DNA of 26,014 bases from Bin80 sp022820435 (GTDB lineage: Bacteria > Bacteroidota > Rhodothermia > Rhodothermales > Bin80), in contig JAJEFL010000206.1 of NCBI GenBank assembly GCA_022820435.1, positions 1-26,014 on the forward strand, written 5' to 3'. Of this stretch, positions 15,101 to 21,043 are shown piece by piece. A program made the position numbers and the translations under genes. The stretch's first letter is position 1. Each line of letters starts with the position of its first letter. Below the pieces are notes generated by a model that did no database searches, had not been told where the DNA came from, and saw only the letters and a program-made list of their open reading frames with translations.

Positions 15101-17069
15101 GGTTATCCGGCTGCGGGGCCCCATCTTCATTGAGCCGGTCCAGCCCGAGTACCTGAATCAGAGTCTGCTGTCCGGTAACCCCCGGGAGAGTCTGGGTGGC
15201 CGCGCGTCCAGGGGGCTCAAAACTGATATCCAGAACAAAGTCGGTGGGCAGCAGGCCGCGGGTGAGTTCATAGATGTTACGCATTTCCAGATGCCAGGCG
15301 GCCGGATTCAGTTCGTCTTGCTCACCCAGGTTTGCCGGCTGCTGGAGGTTGACCGGCTTGAGGAGTTTCAGGACGAGGCGGTCTCCAATCTGGCTGTTGT
15401 CCCCACCGCCGGTCTGGCTGGAAAAATCCCCCACCTGGATCTCGGTGCCGCCTGCGAGGTAGCGGAAGGAGACGGCCAGGGCCTCGCTTTCCTGGATCGT
15501 TTGTCGCAGTGTAATGTACCCCAGCCCCTCATCCAGATCGTAATCACGGCCAAGTTCAAGTTTCTTGAACTGTCCGACCTGATAGTCGACGGTTGTCAGG
15601 GGTTGTTCCATGGCTGCACTTTCAAGGTAGTTCTGCGGTACGGCTTCGCCTGCACGCAGCTGGTTTTGCAGTTCTGCGGTGTCGTACTGGTCTAGATTAC
15701 TGTTTGGGTGTCGCTCTTCGGTATAGCGATTGGCCTGTGTAATGATGTCTGCCGGTTCCCCCAGATCAACGACGGCGACCACCTGCCGAACATTCTGCTC
15801 CTCCGGGGACACCGGGGTTAATTTCCAGACTTCCAGATCGGTAATATGGGAGAAGACCGCATCCAGGATAATGTTGGGTGGATCACTGAGTGCCTCGTTC
15901 CAGCGGTTGCGGAAGTAGTAACTGAGGAAGTAATACTTTCGCTGGCTGTAATCGGTTGGTCTGCGGCTGAATTCGGAGGTCTCTGCGCCGCCGTCAAGCG
16001 AGAGTGAATTGGACTGCCCTTCCTGCTGACTGGCGACCGTCGTGAGCCGCAGTGCTCCGAGTTGAAATTCGGATTTGATTCCGAACAGGCTCTGTCCCCC
16101 CCGAATGAGGCTGGAAGGGGTTTGCAGGAAGACATTCCCGGCTTCAATACTTTGGATGATTTCATCCTCGTACCCGGTATAGACGAGTTCCAACTGGTTC
16201 TGAAAATCAAAGTCACGGTTGGTGTCCCAGTCAACATTGACTTTCATTTTGTCTCCGATGGTTCCGGTCACACCCAGCCGCAGATCCATTCGGAATTCGG
16301 GGGTCAGCTGGGATCCCCGGCCGATGACGGCCTGTTGCGCCGTCTTTTCATAGATGAATGCGGGCCGGATATCGGCACTTCCATTGACGCGCAGGTCCAC
16401 CTCATTTTTGCCGAAAATGGTCGTAAAGCCGCTTTCGCGGCCTCCCGGCACCGAGATAGACAGGCCCAGCCCCCGTCGCCGTCGCTCTTCCAGGTCTCTT
16501 CGGCGCTGCAAAAGGGTTTTCCAGTTGCGGTCAAGGTTTTGCGAAAACCGCTCGGCCTGATACTGTGACCGGGTAACCCGGAGGGCGTGCCGGACATCTT
16601 TGCCCGCGACACGCTCCCGGATCGTGTAGAAGGTTCCCGTGCTGTCCAACTCCACATCATGGCGCCAGCCGGAAAACAGTCCTGCTCCCAGAGAGCGCCG
16701 CCGGATTGGCAGGATTGCGGCGGTACGTCGGGACGGCATCAGGCCGGCAAAATATCGTTTTGCCCGTTCGTTCGTATCCGGTGGAGGGGCAAGGGAATCA
16801 ATCCGTACCAGCAGCAGGCTATCCAGACCTAGATCCAGAACCATCTCCCGCACAGAGTCACGGCCGAGACGGGAAAGGAGTGCACGGAGGGAGTCCACCT
16901 GATGCAGTGTCACACTGTCGGTGTCCGCAACCGCAATATTCCACCACGAGGGGATCCGGGAATGGTCCCCCTGCGCGGCGGTTTGTGCCAGGAAAAACCA
17001 AACCAACAGGGCTCCTGTGGAGTATACCACCAGTTGGCGTATGGCAGAAAGTCGTCGATTCAGGTGCAT
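9141..17069 (-). CDS. sprA: type IX secretion system outer-membrane translocon SprA (Sov)
   Basis: A single 2642-residue frame encodes SprA, the giant 36-strand outer-membrane barrel through which type IX cargo leaves the cell. The N-terminus MHLNRRLSAIRQLVVYSTGA with LLVWFFLAQTAAQG is a signal peptide. The SprA_N region (about 205-370) carries VDLRVNGSADIRPAF, FRMDLRLGVTGTIGDKMKVN and IEAGNVFLQTPSSLIRGGQS, typical of the family. The long middle is beta-rich, and the C-terminus ends NGGFNLRVNFSH as in outer-membrane barrels. At about residues 2100-2160 there is a very Arg/Glu-rich run (RRREERRREQEREERDEDEE) followed by Pro/Asp-rich sequence, an unusual charged insertion. Family members are often 2300-2500 residues, so this one is long. 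No other T9SS gene (gldK-N, porV, porU) is in the window. lipB follows after 4 nt. Confidence 0.95.
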   Translation of the reverse strand: MHLNRRLSAIRQLVVYSTGALLVWFFLAQTAAQGDHSRIPSWWNIAVADTDSVTLHQVDSLRALLSRLGRDSVREMVLDLGLDSLLLVRIDSLAPPPDTNERAKRYFAGLMPSRRTAAILPIRRRSLGAGLFSGWRHDVELDSTGTFYTIRERVAGKDVRHALRVTRSQYQAERFSQNLDRNWKTLLQRRRDLEERRRRGLGLSISVPGGRESGFTTIFGKNEVDLRVNGSADIRPAFIYEKTAQQAVIGRGSQLTPEFRMDLRLGVTGTIGDKMKVNVDWDTNRDFDFQNQLELVYTGYEDEIIQSIEAGNVFLQTPSSLIRGGQSLFGIKSEFQLGALRLTTVASQQEGQSNSLSLDGGAETSEFSRRPTDYSQRKYYFLSYYFRNRWNEALSDPPNIILDAVFSHITDLEVWKLTPVSPEEQNVRQVVAVVDLGEPADIITQANRYTEERHPNSNLDQYDTAELQNQLRAGEAVPQNYLESAAMEQPLTTVDYQVGQFKKLELGRDYDLDEGLGYITLRQTIQESEALAVSFRYLAGGTEIQVGDFSSQTGGGDNSQIGDRLVLKLLKPVNLQQPANLGEQDELNPAAWHLEMRNIYELTRGLLPTDFVLDISFEPPGRAATQTLPGVTGQQTLIQVLGLDRLNEDGAPQPDNLFDFLPNYTIIPGDGLLIFPYLEPFGQRIEDLIDASSLSDPEKAEAKESYVFKELYTQKQLNATRNTAKNVYLIEGSHRGGIPSFYDLKAYSGLVEGSVRVTSGGNALVEGSDFIVDYLGGTVTIINTSYLVAGRDIAIEYEENAFINLQQKTLLGARLEYLPRDEILVGGTIMRLSQKSLTDKFRIGDEPISNMIWGVDSRLQLDPQWLTRAIDWLPLVQTKEPSSIAIVGEFAQLRPSHVLTNAFKDQRRELRKDGRDFYPDETQGISYVDDFEGFENLISLARQGAWLLSSAPVIGVHDEMGGTEIELSNDGRAVLGWYTLNASSLKQFEGSITPAVELVTPQQVFPNRETLQSERILTTLDLYFTPHGRGPYNYNRDLGRFLDNPREAWGGMTQRLTEGNTDFTSKNIEFVEFVMRPYPESGQTDPEAKLMVDIGRISEDIIPDNKLNTEDGLSLSEVGSVGALARLSTGQQNQKINPIGDNERITEDLGLDGLPSFPNNKFEQEGGAGTEQFVFAEFLESLETTVSVRYPEFLTREKAKALLDPSADDYYYFLNSSFFGNNQFFPGGASVQERFTRFFPGHELNTFDAHSKLGPSGEDNGNSRLPDTEDINLNSASDTENSYFQYEVPLNLATLDELARPENTDDYVINEITSSGGAGTGWYLVRIPVKNFTRRVGEIQDFTLMESIRIWTTGHTSPITIRFATLELVGSQWRASEVVNATDADGEMIPPEDPITGARISIESVNNEESPNYEIPKGAVRNRVREAQSGSIRDAREQAMVLRASKLRPNRHLAVYHTYTSAQDLLRYKNLRMFVHLNGQAGSRPLEAKDRGLLKFFIRLGGNEDSDYYEYEQSLTPSPLSELPSESEQRADYLWRTNQPNPGPGEDGDAFIDLNSVNIVLSSLNQMKFLRDSYEDESGAGFDPNEVFWSDLHTNFQSNIEEFAPPGTRIGVRGTPSLDRITTIVIGVRNVSGKEEVLEEVNVWVNELRMSGYDQDVGYAAYGTADLKLADLARVKLSLRAQSDGFGTLASTLADREQVNIRNWTINSQLSVDKFIPERYGWTLPVSMELKENSRLPRFDPNRGDIRVTSLQNAIAADENLTSEEIAIRQQQIREEAQTFSQTSSYTTRVSKSGARSRLIRNTLDGLSFSYSYSDTKSRAPTQSFRNSWRWNTSLSYRMQIRNPRVLRLFSWLEGVPVLNVLSDIGLNYLPSSMDYSLGASRAVSSSKQRPDPVRQRSSDLPMDVQFPVRAQHQFSHSRNFSFQYNPFSFLELGMQSNTDQSLNAIGVDTLHSVILVDPDGTESRMDNTRLSDLVADGVIDESQVGESAFALTGLQHRKFGRVFRQALGGSREPGVPNMRPESYSSRFNATFRPRLQRYQALSWIQIQDVGYSANFNWSNGSVGSNTGAQTRITTTIRGGLTLRPQDLIQKLGFYQRLQEAQREAVSAAQTRRQERERERAQRREERRRELERRREERRREQEREERDEDEEPAADPPIDQPAPDPPVLQAEDTTRTSRFRLPSSLTPKALTRRLLLAITGIQDVALTYNGTRNTSASNVGVLDELGEVQVHYSLYDAVFNGQGPPLRYRLGLDRTITPDQGRIISERFQVTDAFNDADRWSGRVSLNLSSQMRITLNWRMEETGRENLTYRILDNGLPGADTTRTSDLTVSAWSFGASYRDLFQSQLDQYRADCGEACSLEGTPPEELESTVLTNRLVFQDFQSSYLVFGSNGDMPLPLPSWNVSYSGIANWPLIRRIFQNATLRHSYTSTFGADFRSNLRGGELDQFRLGEGPAISFKIPQEEVDAVRINERFQPLIAVDLSLRGNIQTSIAWNKSNSYSLSTTNNVVNENRSNEISFTASWAKSGLRLPFFRRTLNNRINFSLSLSRIANDDRSFYIRRAMEVAALDPEFDVSEVLEEPYVDVLTSTARIQAQPKIAYQFSNVVSADLFVQYEDFIGDSRRLPYTTINGGFNLRVNFSH

Positions 17070-17183
17070 TTAGCCTGTTGACGAGCCCGTACTTGATGAA
17101 TGATGATGTGGCTTGTGCCTTTTATGCTCGTGTCAGTAAATGCAGATAGCAGGTACTTTTTTTGTAGTTTGGGGAGATATACA

Positions 17184-17681
17184 ATGATTCGTCATTATAA
17201 CGCAGTGGTGATCTTCATGTTCAGATCCGTATTCTTTAAGGGAGCAATTCTCCTTGCAGGCGTACTTACAGGTTGTTCAACTACGCAGGAACGGGATGTT
17301 CAGCAGCTGCTGAACATGCAGCAGAATGCGTGGAATGCCGGCGATATTGAGTCATTTATGCAGGGCTACCTGAACAGTGACCGTCTCCGCTTCGTGGGAT
17401 CCGGGGGCGAGGTCAGGGGCTGGCAGCCCACACTGGACAGATACCGGAGGTCCTATCCCGACCGGGAATCGATGGGGACACTGTCGTTTGATCTCCGAGA
17501 AATCCGAATGCTTGGTCGTCAACATGCAATGATTTTTGGTGCTTACACATTGGAACGTGTACATGATGAACCTACAGGCTTATTTACGTTGATTGCGGAA
17601 TATACGGAAGACGGCTGGCGTATCATTCATGATCATACATCTGCGGATAGAATCCCGGAATTACAGGAGAATATAGAATGA
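17184..17681 (+). CDS. NTF2-like (SnoaL/DUF4440-type) lipoprotein
   Basis: From the ATG at 17184 the product is 165 residues. A GGGGAG Shine-Dalgarno lies 7 nt before it, which is why I prefer it to the frame-opening start at 17100 or the ATG at 17217. The N-terminus ends in a lipobox, LTGC, with Cys31. The mature domain has the NTF2-like fold pattern: VQQLLNMQQNAWNAGDIESF, MQGYLNSDRLRFVGSGGEVR, then QHAMIFGAYTLERV and EDGWRIIHDHTS. Such domains act as small pockets in enzymes or as ligand- or subunit-binding proteins; no catalytic residues are evident. It overlaps the SDR gene by 4 nt and opens a four-gene unit ending in the symporter. Related DUF4440 proteins often lack known roles, so none is claimed. 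Confidence 0.8.
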   Translation: MIRHYNAVVIFMFRSVFFKGAILLAGVLTGCSTTQERDVQQLLNMQQNAWNAGDIESFMQGYLNSDRLRFVGSGGEVRGWQPTLDRYRRSYPDRESMGTLSFDLREIRMLGRQHAMIFGAYTLERVHDEPTGLFTLIAEYTEDGWRIIHDHTSADRIPELQENIE

Positions 17682-18325
17682 CCGATCCCCGTTCGGATCT
17701 ACAGGATAAGGTGGTTGTGGTCACCGGCGCGGGTGGCCGTCTGGGGCGGCGGCTGGTTGCACGGTTTCGCGAAGCGGGGGCACGGGTGGTCTCGGTCGGT
17801 AATGAAGGGACAGAGGATCTGACTCTGGACCTGGCGAACGAGAAGGAGGTCGTGGATACGTTTGCGCAGATTCATCGCGTGCAGGGGCGTATAGATGTTC
17901 TGGTCCACGCGGTGGGAACCTGGAATGAATGGCCGCTTCTGGATACGAAACTCAAAGACTGGGAGCACATGATACAGATTAATCTCACGACCAGTTTTTT
18001 ATGCTTCCGTGAGGCGGCACGGTACATGGTTGAGAGGGGGGGAACCATTATTGGAATCTGTGCCAAGTCGGGTCTTGAAGCGGCGGTTGCCCGGGGAGGG
18101 GCCTATGCAGCAAGCAAGGCAGGGCTCATGCGTCTTGTGGAGGCAGTTGCGGCAGAGCACCCAACCCTGAATACCTACGCGCTTGCTCCGTCGGTCATCC
18201 TTTACCGGGATACGGCCGCCCCGGGGGTGCATGCAGAAGATCTGGTGCAACTGACTCTTCAACTGTGTTCGAAGTCTGCGGGAGCACTCCGCGGGACCGC
18301 ATTACAGGCATACGGTACTCGTTAG
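17678..18325 (+). CDS. short-chain dehydrogenase/reductase family protein
   Basis: This 215-residue protein is an SDR of reduced length. The N-terminal glycine motif is VVVTGAGGRLGRRL (TGAGGRLG, 16-23), in place of the usual TGxxxGIG. The NNAG motif reads VHAVG (76-80). IGICAKSG with Ser131, and YAASK with Tyr143 and Lys147, keep a catalytic triad. The C-terminus lacks the long substrate-binding extension of classical SDRs and ends GTALQAYGTR. Activity is plausible, but the shift in the NNAG element is unusual. The start overlaps the upstream lipoprotein by 4 nt (ATGA), so the genes are translationally coupled. Its substrate may relate to the solute carried by the symporter downstream, but that is inference from position. 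Confidence 0.85.
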   Translation: MTDPRSDLQDKVVVVTGAGGRLGRRLVARFREAGARVVSVGNEGTEDLTLDLANEKEVVDTFAQIHRVQGRIDVLVHAVGTWNEWPLLDTKLKDWEHMIQINLTTSFLCFREAARYMVERGGTIIGICAKSGLEAAVARGGAYAASKAGLMRLVEAVAAEHPTLNTYALAPSVILYRDTAAPGVHAEDLVQLTLQLCSKSAGALRGTALQAYGTR

Positions 18326-18335
18326 GTACAATCTG

Positions 18336-18452
18336 ATGGTCGAGTCTGATCAGGAATCCGGTACACCGTTTGTGCAAATACTGATCCGTGTTTTTGCGGT
18401 GCAGGGGGTGGTGATGCTGTTTCTGTGGCTTTTACATTCGTTATACAATTAG
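18336..18452 (+). CDS. 38-residue small membrane peptide
   Basis: A very short frame runs from the ATG at 18336 to a TAG at 18450-18452 and encodes 38 residues. The first 17 are polar (MVESDQESGTPFVQILI), and the rest is one hydrophobic helix with a few aromatic residues (RVFAVQGVVMLFLWLLHSLY) ending in Asn. The SDR stop lies 10 nt upstream and the symporter start 3 nt downstream, so it fills the gap precisely, and a TAGGT sequence upstream could serve as ribosome-binding site. Small single-helix proteins next to sodium:solute symporters are known elsewhere, where they act as accessory subunits. This one is not similar to any I recall. Its size means it is usually missed. Confidence 0.6.
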   Translation: MVESDQESGTPFVQILIRVFAVQGVVMLFLWLLHSLYN

Positions 18453-18455
18453 CCG

Positions 18456-20129
18456 ATGCATCCGGTTAACTGGCTCATTGTTGCATGTTATCTTGCATAT
18501 GTCCTGTGGGACGGGGTACGTCGTTCCAGGGATACGGATCGTCTTCGGGGGTATTTTCTGGCGAACCAAAGCCTGCCCTGGTGGGCGGTTGGCCTCTCGG
18601 TCATGGCGACGCAACTCTCTGCCGTGACCATGATCGGCACGACAGGGCAGGGGGCGACGGATGGAATCCGTTTCATCCAGTTTTATTTTGGCCTGCCGCT
18701 GGCGATGGTCATTCTCGGCGTTACACTGGTTCCCTTTCTGCACCGGAGCGGTGTCTATACGGCGTATGAGTATTTGGAGCGGCGATTTGGCGCGGGAACC
18801 CGTTCGCTCACCAGTTTTCTGTTTCTGATGTCACGTGGAATGAGTTGTGGAACGATTCTCGCAGCCCCGGCCGTGGTGATGGCGGCGGTATTTGGCTGGG
18901 ACCTCACGTTAAGCGTTGCCGTGATCGGGGTTCCCACCGTTTTATACACGATGTTTGGGGGGATTCAGGCAGTTGCATGGGCGGATGTCAAGCAGATGGT
19001 GCTGATCGTACTCTCGCTGGCGGTTGTCGTGGTGGTACTGCTGATCAAGATGCCGGTGAATCCTCACGATGCGCTTCAGATTGCAGGCGCAAGCGGCCGG
19101 TTGCAGGTGTTTGATTTTTCGTTTACTCTGAGCGAGACCTACACATTCTGGTCGGGGATTCTGGGAGGGACATTTCTGATGCTGTCCTACTTCGGGACCG
19201 ACCAGAGTCAGGTGCAGCGCTATTTGGCGGCCCGTTCGGTTACGGAGGCGCGGCGGTCTCTGCTCATGAGTGCCTACTGGAAGATCCCGCTTCAATCTCT
19301 CGTATTACTGATCGGGGTTCTGGTCTTCGTATTTTATCTCTTTCAGGCCCCGCCACTTCTGTATAATCCCGCCCATGAAGCATCGGTGCGCAGCTATGCT
19401 CCGGAAGCATATATCGAACTGGAGGGGCAGTACAGTGCCGAGTTCCGTGCGCGTGCGGAAGCAGCCGAGGCGGTGGCAGCCGGATTGCCGGGGGCATCTG
19501 AGCGTCTGGAGGTGCATGAGGACGCGGTCGGCCGTCTTCGCAGTGAAGCGCTGCAGCTCGCACAGGAGGCAACGGGGGATTCGTCGGTCCGGGATGTGAA
19601 CTATATCATGCCCCGGTTCGCACTGGATGTACTCCCGCTGGGGCTGACGGGCCTTTTTATTGCAGCAATCATGGCAGCGGCGATGTCCAGCATCTCTTCG
19701 GAACTCAATTCGCTGTCTACCACCACGGTCATTGATTTTTACCGGAGATGGATTCGTCCCAATGCTGCCGAAGGGCATATGCTGCGGGTGAGTAAACTTG
19801 CTACGGGGTTCTGGGGGGTGTTTGCATGCGTTGTTGCCACGTTTGCGGCGACGCTCGGATCTCTGATTGAGGTGGTGAACCGGTTTGGCTCCTTTTTTTA
19901 CGGATCAATTCTGGGGGTTTTTATTCTGGCGATGCTTCCAGCGGGGCGCGGGATCGGGGCTTTTTACGGGTTGATTGCAGGGATGAGCGCAGTTGCTGCA
20001 GTCAATTTTCTGGCCCCGGATGTGTCCTTTCTGTGGCACAATGTCGTTGGCGCACTGACGGTTGTGTCCGTCGGTTTACTCCTCTCGTGGCTACGGGACG
20101 GTACTTCGTCCGGCAAGCGCTCTGGATAG
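18456..20129 (+). CDS. sodium:solute symporter family (SSS) transporter
   Basis: The 557-residue protein is a multi-pass inner-membrane transporter of the SSS (LeuT-fold) family that couples solute uptake to Na+. Early motifs are DRLRGYFLANQSLPWWAVGL and SVMATQLSAVTMIGTTGQGA, both typical. Mid-protein GGTFLMLSYFGTDQSQVQRY is a strong SSS signature, and the later LFIAAIMAAAMSSISSELNS with STTTVIDFYRR is equally diagnostic. A soluble, Ala/Glu-rich loop of about 80 residues (approximately 300-380) lies between two membrane segments. The substrate cannot be told from sequence: sugars, proline, iodide and pantothenate carriers share these motifs. It is last in the unit with an NTF2-like lipoprotein, an SDR and a 38-aa peptide. 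Its 3' end overlaps the convergent recR by 39 nt. Confidence 0.93.
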   Translation: MHPVNWLIVACYLAYVLWDGVRRSRDTDRLRGYFLANQSLPWWAVGLSVMATQLSAVTMIGTTGQGATDGIRFIQFYFGLPLAMVILGVTLVPFLHRSGVYTAYEYLERRFGAGTRSLTSFLFLMSRGMSCGTILAAPAVVMAAVFGWDLTLSVAVIGVPTVLYTMFGGIQAVAWADVKQMVLIVLSLAVVVVVLLIKMPVNPHDALQIAGASGRLQVFDFSFTLSETYTFWSGILGGTFLMLSYFGTDQSQVQRYLAARSVTEARRSLLMSAYWKIPLQSLVLLIGVLVFVFYLFQAPPLLYNPAHEASVRSYAPEAYIELEGQYSAEFRARAEAAEAVAAGLPGASERLEVHEDAVGRLRSEALQLAQEATGDSSVRDVNYIMPRFALDVLPLGLTGLFIAAIMAAAMSSISSELNSLSTTTVIDFYRRWIRPNAAEGHMLRVSKLATGFWGVFACVVATFAATLGSLIEVVNRFGSFFYGSILGVFILAMLPAGRGIGAFYGLIAGMSAVAAVNFLAPDVSFLWHNVVGALTVVSVGLLLSWLRDGTSSGKRSG

Positions 20130-20699
20130 AGTTGCCTCATCCGCATAGTTAAGCGTGAGGCCAACCGGGATCCCCCGTGCCAGACGGGTAACTTTGATCG
20201 GGAAGGGGTCCAGCAGCTGTGTCAGGTAGAGTGCTGTTGTATCGCCTTCCACGGTCGGACTGACGGCAAGGATCAATTCAGTGATACCGGAATCCACTGC
20301 CGCGACCCGCTCAAGCAGCGTGCGGATATTGAGATCATCCGGGCCGATCCCGTCCAGGGGGGAGATGACCCCCCCTAGGACATGATAAGTGCCGCGGTAC
20401 TCCCCCGTACGCTCCAGCGCAACAATATCCTCAGCATCCTGCACCACGCAGACGATACCGGTCTCCCGTTTTGTAGAACTGCAGATAATACAGACTTCGG
20501 TATCGGTTACATTCCCGCAGACGGTACATTCCTGTACCCGCTCTTTTACTTCCAGCAGAGCCGTTGCCAGCCGGGAGACTTCCTCTTTCGGCATCTTGAG
20601 CACATGTGCAGCGAGCCGCTGTGCGCTCTTGCGGCCGATAGTCGGGAGTTTCGAGAATTGTTCAATCAGAATTTCGACGGATTCCGAAGAGAACTGCAT
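20091..20699 (-). CDS. recR: recombination protein RecR
   Basis: The 202-residue protein is a full RecR. It works with RecO and RecF to load RecA on single-stranded gaps. The N-terminal helix-hairpin-helix is FSKLPTIGRKSAQRLAAHVL (15-34). The four zinc ligands are Cys58, Cys61, Cys70 and Cys73 in CTVCGNVTDTEVCIIC. The Toprim domain follows, with VVQDAEDIVALERTGEYRG, YHVLGGVISPLDGIGP and LILAVSPTVEGDTTALYL. It ends TRLARGIPVGLTLNYADEAT then LSRALAGR, the Walker-like C-terminal element of the family. The start lies a few bases beyond the ybaB stop, and the cluster order dnaX-ybaB-recR is ancient and widely conserved. The stop lies inside the convergent symporter gene. Confidence 0.97.
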   Translation of the reverse strand: MQFSSESVEILIEQFSKLPTIGRKSAQRLAAHVLKMPKEEVSRLATALLEVKERVQECTVCGNVTDTEVCIICSSTKRETGIVCVVQDAEDIVALERTGEYRGTYHVLGGVISPLDGIGPDDLNIRTLLERVAAVDSGITELILAVSPTVEGDTTALYLTQLLDPFPIKVTRLARGIPVGLTLNYADEATLSRALAGRSTVP

Positions 20700-20702
20700 G
20701 AA

Positions 20703-21023
20703 TCAGAGGCCGAATTTTGAAAGATCCATGCCTTTCGGGATGATACTGTCGGCCTGATTGCGAAGCTCATTCTGTCCGGCTTCCGCCGCTTCATGAAGTG
20801 CTTTGTTCACGCCGGCAACGACAAGATCCGTGAGCATCTCCATATCATTGGCATCTATAATTTCGGGATCCACTTCAATCTTGATAATCCGCTGATTCCC
20901 GTTTGCGGTCACTTTGACCATGCCGCCTCCAACCTCTGCGGTGGCGGTGACGCGCTGCATGATTTCGCGCACTTTGCCGAGATGATTTTTCATGTCGGCG
21001 ACTTGTTTGAGCATATTGATCAT
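20703..21023 (-). CDS. YbaB/EbfC family nucleoid-associated protein
   Basis: A 106-residue YbaB/EbfC protein, a dimeric DNA-binding protein that associates with the nucleoid. The pattern is an N-terminal helix (LKQVADMKNHLGKVREIMQR), then the beta core GGGMVKVTANGNQRIIKIEV and DPEIIDANDMEMLTDLVVAG, then a C-terminal helix VNKALHEAAEAGQNELRN. The GMVKVTANGNQ block is the family signature. It sits between dnaX and recR, the usual place. Gene symbols ybaB and ebfC are both in use; neither is asserted here. Confidence 0.95.
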   Translation of the reverse strand: MINMLKQVADMKNHLGKVREIMQRVTATAEVGGGMVKVTANGNQRIIKIEVDPEIIDANDMEMLTDLVVAGVNKALHEAAEAGQNELRNQADSIIPKGMDLSKFGL

Positions 21024-21043
21024 GGATTCTTCCAGTTTCGTGT

